Shown here: piece after piece, positions 15,829-24,684 of the stretch | Layout: each line of letters begins with the position of its first letter | How positions within the stretch are numbered: the first letter of the stretch is position 1 | Assembly (NCBI RefSeq): GCF_001434985.1 | Contig: NZ_AZES01000014.1 | Location: 1-61,217 of the forward strand | DNA length: 61,217 nucleotides | Direction of reading: 5' to 3' | Origin: Companilactobacillus paralimentarius DSM 13238 = JCM 10415 | GTDB lineage: Bacteria > Bacillota > Bacilli > Lactobacillales > Lactobacillaceae | Translations under genes and position numbers: made by a program | Notes under the pieces: model-generated | The model's database searches: none | What the model was told of the DNA's origin: nothing | The model's input: the letters and a program-made list of their open reading frames with translations, nothing else

Positions 15829-16476
15829 CTATTTATTAATACCGTCGATAACCTTAGTACCGTGAACTTCTTTGACACCTAACTTTTCGGCAATAGTATC
15901 ACAGTTTTGATAATTAACACCACCACCAGGTAGAATTGTAATTCTACCAGCAGCATAATCAACGTATTCTTTGATTTTATCGATGGTCTGATCAATAGGA
16001 GTAGTCAACGGGCCACCATGAGTAAGAATTCGGTCGACATCATGATCAACTAACCAATTAATAGTTGATTTCTTATTATCTTCTGCTAAGGCATCGAATG
16101 CCATATGAAAAACAATTTGCATACCGGCTGAAGCTGCAATTAGTTGTTCCATGGCATCTTCATCTAAATCGCCATCAGGAGTCAAAGCACCAAAAGCAAC
16201 TCCGTCAACACCTAATTTTTGAGCCTGAAAGAGATCTGCTTCCATCATTTTGATCTCTAAATCATTATAAACAAAGTCTCCACCACGAGGACGAATCATT
16301 TCAACGACGGGAATAGATTTTTCTTGTAAATATTTTGTGCTTTCTTGAAGTACTCCTAAGCTAGGGGTAGTACCACCAACGGCAAGATTGTCGTTTAGTT
16401 CAATTCTATTGGCACCTTTTAATACAGCAGTAGGAATATTAGTGAAATTTTCAACAGCAACTTCTTTATAAATAAT
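15829..16476 (-). CDS. cutC: CutC family protein with non-canonical start
   Basis: The protein is a TIM-barrel CutC, historically linked to copper tolerance, function debated. Starting at the first ATG (16299) gives only 156 residues, MIRPRGGDF onward. The frame stays open 59 codons further and encodes typical CutC sequence: KEVAVENF, GANRIELNDNLAVGGTTPS, LQEKSIPVVE. That gives about 215 residues, the usual length. The extension contains no ATG, GTG or TTG. It begins near ATT codons at 16476 and 16473, 6-9 bases after a good AGAGGAG site (16484-16490). An ATT start, a lost start codon, or a sequence error are all possible. It lies downstream of uppP with only about 10 bp between the uppP terminator and this ribosome site. 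Confidence 0.8.
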   Translation of the reverse strand: MIYKEVAVENFTNIPTAVLKGANRIELNDNLAVGGTTPSLGVLQESTKYLQEKSIPVVEMIRPRGGDFVYNDLEIKMMEADLFQAQKLGVDGVAFGALTPDGDLDEDAMEQLIAASAGMQIVFHMAFDALAEDNKKSTINWLVDHDVDRILTHGGPLTTPIDQTIDKIKEYVDYAAGRITILPGGGVNYQNCDTIAEKLGVKEVHGTKVIDGINK

Positions 16477-16500
16477 ACTCAGCTCCTCTTATATTTATTC

Positions 16501-16550
16501 TTTTAAAAATAAAATCCCGACCAATTATAATACAATTGATCGAGATTTAA
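16501..16550 (-). terminator. uppP terminator
   Basis: A long stem (minus strand AAATCTCGATCAATTGTA against TATAATTGGTCGGGATTT) is followed by TTATTTTT. It separates uppP from cutC, so cutC would need read-through or a promoter inside this hairpin. Confidence 0.85.
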
Positions 16551-16563
16551 CTAGCATATGAAA

Positions 16564-17403
16564 TTAAGCCATCAATGCTTTAGAACCAAAGTAAGCAATT
16601 ACGATAATAGCTAAGATGATTCTGTACCAACCAAAGGCCTTGAAATCATTACGTTTAATGTAATCAAGTAAGAATTTGATTGAGGCATAAGCAACGATAA
16701 ATGATACCAAAGTACCAACAAGAAGAATTATCGTTTGATCACCAGTAAAGGTATTACCATGTTTGAAATATTTAAATATTTTCAAAAGACTAGCACCAAA
16801 CATTGTTGGAATAGCTAAGAAGAAAGAGAATTCAGTAGCTACGAATCTAGATGTACCAACTGTCATACCACCTAAAATAGTTGCACCGGAACGTGATGTA
16901 CCAGGAACTAGTGAAAGGACTTGGAAAAGTCCGATTTGAAAGGCAGTTTTGTAAGAAAGACTATCCAGATCAGCTGTTTGAGGTTCTTTATTTTTGAGCC
17001 AATTTTCAACGACAATGAATAAAATACCATAAATTAGTAAAGTGGCTGAAATTACTTGCCAACTAGTAAGGTGTTTATCCATCCAGTCATTTAATGGAAG
17101 TCCGATAATTACGGAAGGTAAGATAGCAACAATAACTTTAAACCAAATACTCCATGTTTGTTTCTTTTCTACATTATTTTTCTTAGGTGAGAAAGGATTC
17201 AATTTGTGGAAGTAGATGAGGATAACGGCTAAAATCGCCCCAAACTGGATAACTACCATGAACATATTGATAAAGGCAGTGGGTTCGTTTAATTTAACGA
17301 ATTCATCAGCTAAATACAAATGTCCAGTTGAACTGATAGGTAGAAATTCAGTAAAACCTTCGATAATACCAAGGATAATGGTTTTAATGATTTCAATGAA
17401 CAT
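16564..17403 (-). CDS. uppP: undecaprenyl-diphosphatase (BacA/UppP)
   Basis: This 279-residue membrane enzyme removes one phosphate from undecaprenyl diphosphate to regenerate the wall-synthesis lipid carrier. The two family motifs are present: [14 protein letters not shown] (residues 15-28) and [10 protein letters not shown] in the second half. About eight membrane segments are visible. The ATG at 17403 has CAGGAG upstream. It confers bacitracin tolerance in many bacteria, which fits functionally with the Bce-like module and TagO elsewhere in the window. It is downstream of the lactonase gene with a 33-bp gap and has its own terminator. Confidence 0.96.
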   Translation of the reverse strand: MFIEIIKTIILGIIEGFTEFLPISSTGHLYLADEFVKLNEPTAFINMFMVVIQFGAILAVILIYFHKLNPFSPKKNNVEKKQTWSIWFKVIVAILPSVIIGLPLNDWMDKHLTSWQVISATLLIYGILFIVVENWLKNKEPQTADLDSLSYKTAFQIGLFQVLSLVPGTSRSGATILGGMTVGTSRFVATEFSFFLAIPTMFGASLLKIFKYFKHGNTFTGDQTIILLVGTLVSFIVAYASIKFLLDYIKRNDFKAFGWYRIILAIIVIAYFGSKALMA

Positions 17404-17436
17404 AATAATTAATTATTCTCCTGACTAAATTTGGAA

Positions 17437-18456
17437 CTAAATAAAGTGTACACATACACACTCAGGAATGGAAATATTATTTTCCAAACTAGTCAAAATT
17501 CCTTTTTTCATATTTCTCTTAAAGATAGTGATGTTATCTGAATCTTGGTTAGCTGCGATCAAGTACTTTTCAGAAGGATCTAAATCAAAATCACGAGGGC
17601 CTTTACCATCTGATGAGGTAGTATTGATTTTCTTGAGACGGTCACCTTTTTCATTAACACCGAAGAGAGCAATTGTGTCAGCTCCACGGGTTGAAGCATA
17701 AAGGAATTTACCATCTTTAGTAATTCGAATAGCTGCAGTAGTATTCTTTTGCTCATCTTTAGCAGCTTCAACTTCATCAACCAATGTCAATCCGGCTGTT
17801 TCAGCATTATATTCCATAACTAGAATTTTAGATGATAATTCACAGGCAACGTACACGTATGGTTTGGTTGGATTGAATACTAAATGTCTTGGTGCGTATC
17901 CAGCAGGTGCAATATAGTTATTCATCAATTTAGGATTCTTAGCATCAGATATATCATAAATATAAATACGATCAGCACCATAATCACAAATGATCAACTT
18001 GCCATCTGGTGTAAGGCTACTGAAGTGAGGCTTAGATTGATCTTGTTCAACACGAGGGCCATGACCTTCAAATTTAACTTCAGAATAGTGTTCGATTTTA
18101 CCGTCGTCAGTTAAATGATCGATTTTAACTTTGCTCAAATGGAAATAAGCACTAAAAATCAAATTACGACTAGCATCGAATTTAACATATGATGGGGAAG
18201 TTTCTTCCGAGAAGTCTTCATCCAATAATTTTGGTTCGTCACCGTTGATATCGTAAACAACAATACCACCACGATCACCTTTTTTAGCTAAAGCAATCAA
18301 TTTCAAATCGTTTGTTACGTCAATATATGTAGGACCGTTTAATTCAACTAGGACTTTAGGTGTAGATAATTCACCGTTGTCGGAATTGAATTCAGCTGAA
18401 TAAACACCTTTACCAGCTTTTTTTGTGTAACCACTAAAGAGAACCTTTTCAAACAT
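17437..18456 (-). CDS. lactonase family protein (6-phosphogluconolactonase-like propeller)
   Basis: This 339-residue protein is a seven-bladed beta-propeller of the YkgB/Pgl lactonase family, with recurrent blades such as HFSSLTPDGKLIICDYG, PRHLVFNPTKPYVYVACE and GPRDFDLDPSEKYLIAANQ. In E. coli Pgl hydrolyses 6-phosphogluconolactone in the oxidative pentose phosphate pathway. The substrate here is inferred. The start is the ATG at 18456, 7 bp after TTGGAGG; an in-frame TTG at 18471 falls in that ribosome site. It leads a minus-strand pair with uppP. It is cytoplasmic. Confidence 0.88.
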   Translation of the reverse strand: MFEKVLFSGYTKKAGKGVYSAEFNSDNGELSTPKVLVELNGPTYIDVTNDLKLIALAKKGDRGGIVVYDINGDEPKLLDEDFSEETSPSYVKFDASRNLIFSAYFHLSKVKIDHLTDDGKIEHYSEVKFEGHGPRVEQDQSKPHFSSLTPDGKLIICDYGADRIYIYDISDAKNPKLMNNYIAPAGYAPRHLVFNPTKPYVYVACELSSKILVMEYNAETAGLTLVDEVEAAKDEQKNTTAAIRITKDGKFLYASTRGADTIALFGVNEKGDRLKKINTTSSDGKGPRDFDLDPSEKYLIAANQDSDNITIFKRNMKKGILTSLENNISIPECVCVHFI

Positions 18457-18524
18457 TACAAAAACCTCCAAACATTGTATAGTATATAGTATATTCTTAA
18501 TAGAAAATTTTTGGGGAGTACTTT
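18457..18524. promoter_or_regulatory. divergent promoter region, lactonase and AI-2E genes
   Basis: The 68-bp gap contains a run of overlapping TATA elements (ACAT TGTATAGTATATAGTATATTC at about 18474-18496) that could give a -10 on either strand. No convincing -35 can be assigned. Confidence 0.35.
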
Positions 18525-19739
18525 ATGAAAGAAACGCCGGAAAAAAGAAAAAGTTGGTTTTACCAATGGTTCTTGAATAACCAATTGACGGTGATTTTGA
18601 TTAATGTTTTCTTGGTATTTTTGATTATCTATTTTTTTTCAAAAATAAAATTTGTCTTTGATCCGCTTAATCAAATTTTAGGAATAACCATGCCACCGGT
18701 TATTTTAGCCTTGGTATTGTATTATTTGATTAATCCGTTGATCAATGTTTTAGAAAACAAATTTCATGTTAATCGAATCATTTCAATCACATTTGTTTTT
18801 ATTATTATTTTGGCACTATTAATTTGGGGCGTTATGTCCTTGATTCCGTTCGTTCAAGATCAGATTGATTCATTGGTTAAGAATTGGCCACAATATTGGA
18901 ATTCATTGAATAAAAGCTTGCAAAATATGTTTTCTGATCCTAAGTTGCACATGGTACGTCAACGTTTAGTACAGACAAATGCCAGTATCACAAAGAGCTT
19001 TGAAAAATCGATGGATCAGATTTTACCACAAACAGTTAATAATATTAGTTCTGCTGTTAGTGTTTTAACGAATGTGGTTGTTATTATTATGACAGCACCA
19101 TTCATTTTGTTCTTTATGCTAAAAGACGATCGTAAATTTAAAGAATCAATTGTTAAAGTGATGCCTAATCGTATTAAAAAGTCAGTAGGCGATATGCTTT
19201 CTGAAATCAGTCAATCGTTGAGTTCATATATAACAGGCCAATTGACCGTAGCATTTTGGGTTGCTGTGATGTTCTTTGTCGGTTATTTAATTATTGGACA
19301 GAGATATGCTTTAGTTTTAGGAATTGTAGCTGGAATTTTGAATTTGATTCCTTATATCGGTTCGACTTTAGCTTTAGTTCCTTCACTGGTCATTGCGGCT
19401 TTTATTGCACCATCAATGGTATTAAAAGTTTTGATTGTTTTTGTAGTCGAACAAACGGTTGAGACCCGTGTTATCTCTCCAATAATTGTTGGTAATAAAA
19501 TGCAAATGCATCCAGTTACAACTATTTTGGTTTTGCTAGTTTCAGCAGGGATGTATGGTTTGGTCGGTATGGTTGCAGGTATTCCAATCTTTGCTATTTT
19601 GAAGATTATTTTTACCCGATTCTTCAATTGGTTTAAACGTAATTCCAGTTGGTATGATGATGAAGATGCTCAAAATCTGGATACAGAATCAGAAACGAAT
19701 CCAGATAATGAAAAAAAATCTCAAGAAAATCACAAATAA
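18525..19739 (+). CDS. AI-2E family transporter (permease)
   Basis: This 404-residue membrane protein has the PF01594 layout: two or three N-terminal helices, a soluble middle region (about 105-205), and a C-terminal block of helices with GILNLIPYIGSTLALVPS and the RVISPIIVG motif. Members export autoinducer-2 or act in Na+/H+ exchange; the role here cannot be chosen. The C-terminal tail (about residues 375-404) is acidic and disordered. GGGGAG precedes the ATG. It is a single gene, with a promoter for the next gene starting right after it. Confidence 0.9.
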   Translation: MKETPEKRKSWFYQWFLNNQLTVILINVFLVFLIIYFFSKIKFVFDPLNQILGITMPPVILALVLYYLINPLINVLENKFHVNRIISITFVFIIILALLIWGVMSLIPFVQDQIDSLVKNWPQYWNSLNKSLQNMFSDPKLHMVRQRLVQTNASITKSFEKSMDQILPQTVNNISSAVSVLTNVVVIIMTAPFILFFMLKDDRKFKESIVKVMPNRIKKSVGDMLSEISQSLSSYITGQLTVAFWVAVMFFVGYLIIGQRYALVLGIVAGILNLIPYIGSTLALVPSLVIAAFIAPSMVLKVLIVFVVEQTVETRVISPIIVGNKMQMHPVTTILVLLVSAGMYGLVGMVAGIPIFAILKIIFTRFFNWFKRNSSWYDDEDAQNLDTESETNPDNEKKSQENHK

Positions 19740-19751
19740 TTCATTTTTGTG

Positions 19752-19780
19752 TTGTCTAGACCGTACATGTCGTATATAAT
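19752..19780 (+). promoter_or_regulatory. strong promoter upstream of trmL
   Basis: TTGTCT (19752-19757), a 17-bp spacer and TATAAT (19775-19780) form a near-consensus sigma-A promoter. The predicted start is near 19787, leaving a leader of about 137 nt before trmL. Confidence 0.8.
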
Positions 19781-19786
19781 ACACTA

Positions 19787-19903
19787 TGAGTTTGCGGTTA
19801 TTTGTTTTTCTCAGAAGAGATTTTGACAAAAGCAAGTAAACATAAGGCTTTACTAGCGCATGTCCTTGCTGTGGTGTTCACCGAGGGTATGCGCTTTTTT
19901 GTT
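19787..19903 (+). ncRNA. structured leader or small RNA ending in a terminator
   Basis: The leader contains a small hairpin TCTC-AGAA-GAGA (19809-19820) and a terminator (AGCGCATGTCCTTG 19855-19868 with CGAGGGTATGCGCT 19882-19895, then T6). An alternative stem (AGCAAG 19831-19836 with CTTGCT 19865-19870) would use part of the terminator's left arm. A second alternative is AGTAAA / TTTACT (19835-19854). This is the layout of an attenuator. It could also simply be a free transcript of about 115 nt. I cannot match it to a known riboswitch class. Confidence 0.5.
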
Positions 19904-19923
19904 TAAAGAAGGAGAAGAAATAA

Positions 19924-20433
19924 ATGACTAATCACATTGCTTTATATGAACCATTAATGCCAGCTAATACTGGTAATATTGCTAGAACTTGCGCCGGTAC
20001 TAACACTAAACTACATTTAATTCGTCCGTTGGGATTTAGTACAGATGATGCACATATGAAACGTGCAGGGTTAGATTATTGGGATAAAGTTGATATTACT
20101 TATCATGACAATTTGAACGATTTTTTAGATTCCATTCCTGATGATAAGTATTTATACTTGATTACAAAGTTCTCAGATAAAGTTTATAGTGATCAAGATT
20201 TCTCGGATACTTCGAAAGATCATTATTTCTTATTTGGTAAGGAGACAACTGGTCTTCCAGAAGATTTCATGCGTCGTAATCCTGAAAAATGTTTAAGAAT
20301 ACCAATGAGTGATAACATTAGAGCACTTAATTTATCAAATAGTGCTGCTTTAGTAATTTATGAAGCCGTTCGTCAACAACATTTTGCAGGTTTAGAACTA
20401 AGTCATCATTACGAAAACGATAAGTTAGACTAA
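19924..20433 (+). CDS. trmL: tRNA (cytidine/uridine-34-2'-O)-methyltransferase TrmL
   Basis: This 169-residue SpoU/SPOUT methyltransferase modifies the ribose of the wobble base in tRNA-Leu isoacceptors. Family motifs seen are [14 protein letters not shown] (motif 1), [10 protein letters not shown] (motif 2) and the knot segment [23 protein letters not shown] (motif 3; 19-20 residue span). The length is typical (about 155-170). GAAGGAG precedes the ATG. It lies behind a promoter and terminator-bearing leader, so expression may be set by attenuation; that is inference from the sequence layout only. Confidence 0.94.
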   Translation: MTNHIALYEPLMPANTGNIARTCAGTNTKLHLIRPLGFSTDDAHMKRAGLDYWDKVDITYHDNLNDFLDSIPDDKYLYLITKFSDKVYSDQDFSDTSKDHYFLFGKETTGLPEDFMRRNPEKCLRIPMSDNIRALNLSNSAALVIYEAVRQQHFAGLELSHHYENDKLD

Positions 20434-20486
20434 AAATAAGTTATTAAGGAACTCGTTATTATTTTAAATACAAGGGGTAAATTAAT

Positions 20487-20933
20487 ATGAAAATAAATAA
20501 AGGTGAAGTTAACGTTCAATCATTCCATTACGATGTGGAATCACCAAGTGCTGATGTAAAGACAGAATTAAACATCAATATTGAACATCCAGAATTCAAG
20601 GATGAGAATGGTGAACCATTGAATGAGGATGAAGGTAAAATTTTACAAGTGGTTGTACCATTCGAAATTCATCCAGAAAATGCACCATTTAAAGTATCCG
20701 GTTTGATTGGTCAAGTGGTCCAACCAATTGGTTTCCATGGTGAAATTCAAGATTTAGAGGCTAAAGATGTTCAACAATTATCACGTCCGGTAGTTGAATA
20801 CATTGAAACGTTGACTTATCAAGTAACAAGCGTCTCATTGAATCGGGGATTCTCGTTGAATTTTAACAAAGATATTGAAATTGAACCCAACCAAGCATTG
20901 AAGGATTTGAAGAATAAAGAGTCTAATAAATAA
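20487..20933 (+). CDS. DUF1149 family protein
   Basis: This 148-residue acidic protein belongs to DUF1149, a Lactobacillales family thought to have a SecB-like fold. Recognisable parts are FHYDVESP, LQVVVPFEI, the middle GLIGQVVQPIG and VVEYIETLTYQVT. It has no signal peptide or membrane segment. A chaperone or export role would be an extrapolation from the fold. The ATG follows AAGGGG by 9 bp. It is 53 bp after trmL without a clear terminator between them, and it ends with a strong terminator, so it may be co-transcribed with trmL. Confidence 0.8.
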   Translation: MKINKGEVNVQSFHYDVESPSADVKTELNINIEHPEFKDENGEPLNEDEGKILQVVVPFEIHPENAPFKVSGLIGQVVQPIGFHGEIQDLEAKDVQQLSRPVVEYIETLTYQVTSVSLNRGFSLNFNKDIEIEPNQALKDLKNKESNK

Positions 20934-20960
20934 AAACAGTCCATGCGGGCTGTTTTTTTT
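20934..20960 (+). terminator. terminator after the DUF1149 gene
   Basis: An 8-bp stem (AACAGTCC / GGGCTGTT, one G-U pair) with a four-base loop is followed by eight T residues directly after the stop codon. Confidence 0.92.
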
Positions 20961-21017
20961 GAGTATCAAAACAGGTATAATTTTAATTGATTATTTATAG
21001 AATCGTGTGAGGTATTT

Positions 21018-23411
21018 ATGGCAAGAAAAAAGGCAACTTCGAAGCCTAGAAAGAGAAAAACAACTACAAACAATTCGCGTCTGATTAGGTCATTAATTAG
21101 TTTAGTTTGGATAATATTGTCAATTTTAGGTTTGTTCAAATTTGGAATTGTCGGTAAAACGTTTGATAATCTATATCGAATGTTAGTAGGAGACAGTTAT
21201 CCAGTCTTATTGATCATCAGTATTTTTGTTGCGGCGTTCGTTATAGCAACAGGAAGAATTCCCATCATGACGCCAAAGAGAAACTTTGGACTGTTGCTTG
21301 TATATTTAGGGTCACTAATTATTTTACATGGCATATTTTTCTCTAGTATGTCGTTATACCATAATTATAATTTAGTAACTTGGAATACTTTGGCAGCTGA
21401 TATGACTCAGGTATCAGTCGATAATTCAGTTGGTGGCGGTATGATTGGTTCATATCTATATAGCTTTTTCATGCCAATGTTTTCAACCGTTGGAACATAT
21501 TTTGTAACTGCTTTGATTATCTTCATTGGAATATTGATGTTATTTAATGTAACGATGAAACAAGTCTCAATTGTAACGACTAATGTACTAGTTTACTTTA
21601 AGCATCTAGCTATCAAAATTAAAGATGCTGTTACTGGTAAGTACGGTGATTATGTCGATCAGAAAGCTGTTGAAAAAGAAAAAGCATCACGAGTTAAACC
21701 AGAACCTGTAATTGAACGTGATGATAATAAGTTTAAAGATGTTAATAGTTTTGCTAAGAAAGAATCAGAACCTTCAACTGATGATTCTGATTTTCATATT
21801 GATATGCCTAAGGCACCGGAGTTGAAACCAAATTTGGCCGATTCGACTTCTAATAGTACAGCTGAAGTTGTTTCAAAACCTTATGGAATTGATGGAACTA
21901 AAGATAAAGATTTGCCAGAACCAGTTAGCTCCAAAGCGGTCGATACTGACGATAGTGACTATAAATTGCCAGGATCAGACTTGCTCAAGCAAATTCCACA
22001 GACTGATCAAAGTGCAGAAGTGAAATTGATTGATGACAATAAAGACAAATTAAAGAAGACTTTTAAGAGTTTTGGCGTCGATGTTGAGGTCAAAAAGGCT
22101 AGTCTAGGACCAACTATTACTAAGTATGAAGTTCAACCAGCTGTCGGAGTGAAAGTAAGTAAAATCGTTAATTTGGCTGATGATTTAGCTCTAGCGCTTG
22201 CAGCCAAAGATATTCGAATTGAAGCTCCGATCCCTGGTAAGTCTTTTGTTGGTATTGAAGTACCTAATCAAACAATTTCGACAGTATCATTTCGTGATAT
22301 AACTGAGAATCAAAAGGATAAAACACATCCATTGATTGTTCCGTTGGGAAAAGAAGTTTCTGGTAATATTATTGAAGCCAATATCACTAAGATGCCCCAT
22401 TTATTAATTGCTGGGTCAACTGGTAGTGGTAAATCTGTAGCTATCAATACTATTATTACCGGTATTCTAATGAAAGCTAAACCTAGTGAGGTCAAATTGA
22501 TTCTAATTGATCCTAAGATGGTTGAGTTAAACGTCTATAACGGAATTCCCCATCTCTTGATTCCCGTTGTAACTGATGCTAGAAGGGCTGCAGGTGCTTT
22601 ACAGAAGGCTGTTAAAGAAATGGAACGCCGTTATAAACTATTTGCAGAAACTAGTCATCGTAATATTGGTGAATACAATGCAGATGTTGATAAATTCAAT
22701 AAAACTGCTACTGATGAAGACAAGATGGAACGCTTGCCTTATATCGTCGTTATAGTTGATGAGTTATCTGACTTAATGATGGTTGCTGGTCATGAAGTTG
22801 AAGCGGCAATTGTTCGCTTGGCTCAAATGGCCCGTGCAGCCGGATTACACATTATTATTGCAACACAGCGTCCATCTGTTGATGTTATTACCGGATTGAT
22901 TAAGGCTAATATTCCATCACGTATTGCTTTCGCTGTTTCTAGTGGGGTCGATTCAAGAACTATTTTGGATTCTGTTGGGGCTGAGAAGCTTCTAGGACGT
23001 GGTGACATGTTATTCCAACCAATTGGGAAGAGTAAACCAATTCGTTTGCAGGGAGCTTATATTTCCGAATCAGAGGTTGAAAATGTAGTTAACTTTGTAA
23101 GTAGTCAGCAAGCGGCTGATTATGATGAAGATATGATTCCAACGGACGTTGATGAGGGTGGTTCGACGAGTGATGATAAACCTAATGATGAATATTGGGA
23201 TGATGCTGTTGAGATGATTGTTAAACAACAGTCTGCTAGTGTTTCGATGCTACAAAGAAGATTCCAGATTGGTTATAATCGTGCTGCTCGGATGGTTGAT
23301 GAAATGGAAGATAAGGGTATTGTTGGACCTTCAGAAGGTAGTAAGCCAAGGAAGGTTTTAATTACCGAGGAACAGTTAGATACAATTAGAAAAAATCAGG
23401 TGAAAAATTGA
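21018..23411 (+). CDS. ftsK: DNA translocase FtsK/SpoIIIE
   Basis: This 797-residue translocase moves chromosomal DNA through the closing division septum. It has a basic N-terminus, four to five membrane helices (about 25-190) and a variable acidic linker (about 215-330). The motor domain carries Walker A GSTGSGKS (466-473), Walker B IVVIVDELSDLMM and IATQRPSVDVITG. A C-terminal gamma winged helix (about 730-797, LQRRFQIGYNRAARMVDEME) recognises oriented sequences such as KOPS/SRS. The ATG at 21018 has GTGAGG upstream. The next gene starts 4 bp before its end, so they are coupled. Confidence 0.96.
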   Translation: MARKKATSKPRKRKTTTNNSRLIRSLISLVWIILSILGLFKFGIVGKTFDNLYRMLVGDSYPVLLIISIFVAAFVIATGRIPIMTPKRNFGLLLVYLGSLIILHGIFFSSMSLYHNYNLVTWNTLAADMTQVSVDNSVGGGMIGSYLYSFFMPMFSTVGTYFVTALIIFIGILMLFNVTMKQVSIVTTNVLVYFKHLAIKIKDAVTGKYGDYVDQKAVEKEKASRVKPEPVIERDDNKFKDVNSFAKKESEPSTDDSDFHIDMPKAPELKPNLADSTSNSTAEVVSKPYGIDGTKDKDLPEPVSSKAVDTDDSDYKLPGSDLLKQIPQTDQSAEVKLIDDNKDKLKKTFKSFGVDVEVKKASLGPTITKYEVQPAVGVKVSKIVNLADDLALALAAKDIRIEAPIPGKSFVGIEVPNQTISTVSFRDITENQKDKTHPLIVPLGKEVSGNIIEANITKMPHLLIAGSTGSGKSVAINTIITGILMKAKPSEVKLILIDPKMVELNVYNGIPHLLIPVVTDARRAAGALQKAVKEMERRYKLFAETSHRNIGEYNADVDKFNKTATDEDKMERLPYIVVIVDELSDLMMVAGHEVEAAIVRLAQMARAAGLHIIIATQRPSVDVITGLIKANIPSRIAFAVSSGVDSRTILDSVGAEKLLGRGDMLFQPIGKSKPIRLQGAYISESEVENVVNFVSSQQAADYDEDMIPTDVDEGGSTSDDKPNDEYWDDAVEMIVKQQSASVSMLQRRFQIGYNRAARMVDEMEDKGIVGPSEGSKPRKVLITEEQLDTIRKNQVKN

Positions 23412-24682
23412 AAAAAAGATTAGCAAAAAATATTTTTTTGAATATTAATCCAATAAAAAAATTCCGTACTATCAAAATTCAAATAGATTTCTTACGTCCA
23501 TTAAATAAGGATGAAATGACTAGTCGACGCTTGTTGGCAAATGTTTTATCAAATTCAACGAAAGATTATCCTAGTTTTCAAGCGATAAATGATCGTGAAA
23601 TGGATCTCTATGGATCAGAGATAAATGTTTATACACGCAATTTATTGAATTTCAATGACTTGGCTTTCAGTGTGGAGTTTGCTGATCCTGCATTTTTGAT
23701 TGATGGAAAGACTCAAATTAAAGATAATTTAGATTTACTTGGAGAGATTATTTTCAAACCTAATTTGGATGGAGCAAATTTTGATAATGAAGCTTTTTCC
23801 ACTGAAAAACGTAATTTAATGTCTAATTTATTGTCAATACAAGATAATCAAGATTTAGTCAGTTCGCTCGGCTTGATCAAGTTGATTTATCGTGATGATC
23901 CTAATCGTCAGGTTCCAATTTTTGGTAGTGTGGAGCAATTAGAGAAATTGAAAAATGATCAGCTTTTAAAGGCATATCAAGATATCATTGCTAACGATTT
24001 AGTGATTATTAATGTAGTTGGTAATATTGATGAGACGGAATTTTTGGAATATTTGAATGAAAGTATTTTTGCTGAAAAATTAAAGAACGATCGCAATGAC
24101 TTAACTATCTCTTTCAGTAATTTTGACAATTTAATTAAGAATCCAGCTAATCAAATAGAACATAAGCACTTGAATCAGAGTCGTATAGGCTTAGCTTATG
24201 CAACCGAAGGTGTCTCTAAGGATTTCAATCGTTTGGCACCACAAGTCATGAATTTGATTCTAGGTGGCGATGATCAATCACAACTTTTCTTGCAAGTACG
24301 TGAGAAAAATAGCTTGGCATATTCAGTTTCAAGTACTTATCAACCAATCAGTCATTTGGTAACGATTCAAGCTGGCCTGGATGCAAAGTCAATTGAAGAA
24401 GCTTTAAGATTGATCAATGATCAAATTGCTTATATTAAGAATGGTAAAGTTACAGATGAACAAATCAAACATGCTCAAAAAGTGATGCTTACACGGAGAA
24501 AAATATCTACCGATTCAATTCAGTATTATATTATGCGTAGTATTTGGGAGACCATTTATCCTAAAACTTTGTTGACCAATCAACAATTTGAGGATGAATT
24601 AGATAGCCTAGATAAAAAGCATGTGGCAAGTGTAGCTACACATATGCATGCAATCGCACAGTATCAATTGATTGGAGACTAG
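23408..24682 (+). CDS. YmfF-like M16 peptidase homologue (no zinc motif)
   Basis: This 424-residue protein has the two-lobed M16 (insulinase/processing peptidase) fold but no HxxEH motif in its N-terminal half, so it is probably the non-catalytic partner of the adjacent M16 protein. Conserved M16 features remain: ILGGDDQSQLFLQVREKNSLAYSVSS in the C lobe (quoted in part, LFLQVREKNSLAY). It starts with TTG at 23408, overlapping ftsK by 4 bp, with CAGGTG upstream. The pair sits between ftsK and ymfI as in many Firmicutes. In the family such pairs can process small peptides; the substrate is unknown here. Confidence 0.87.
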   Translation: MKKRLAKNIFLNINPIKKFRTIKIQIDFLRPLNKDEMTSRRLLANVLSNSTKDYPSFQAINDREMDLYGSEINVYTRNLLNFNDLAFSVEFADPAFLIDGKTQIKDNLDLLGEIIFKPNLDGANFDNEAFSTEKRNLMSNLLSIQDNQDLVSSLGLIKLIYRDDPNRQVPIFGSVEQLEKLKNDQLLKAYQDIIANDLVIINVVGNIDETEFLEYLNESIFAEKLKNDRNDLTISFSNFDNLIKNPANQIEHKHLNQSRIGLAYATEGVSKDFNRLAPQVMNLILGGDDQSQLFLQVREKNSLAYSVSSTYQPISHLVTIQAGLDAKSIEEALRLINDQIAYIKNGKVTDEQIKHAQKVMLTRRKISTDSIQYYIMRSIWETIYPKTLLTNQQFEDELDSLDKKHVASVATHMHAIAQYQLIGD

Positions 24683-24684
24683 GG

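Noticed and set aside
16065-16253. Plus-strand frame of 62 codons inside cutC
   Set aside because: Antisense of a well-conserved gene, without a ribosome site.
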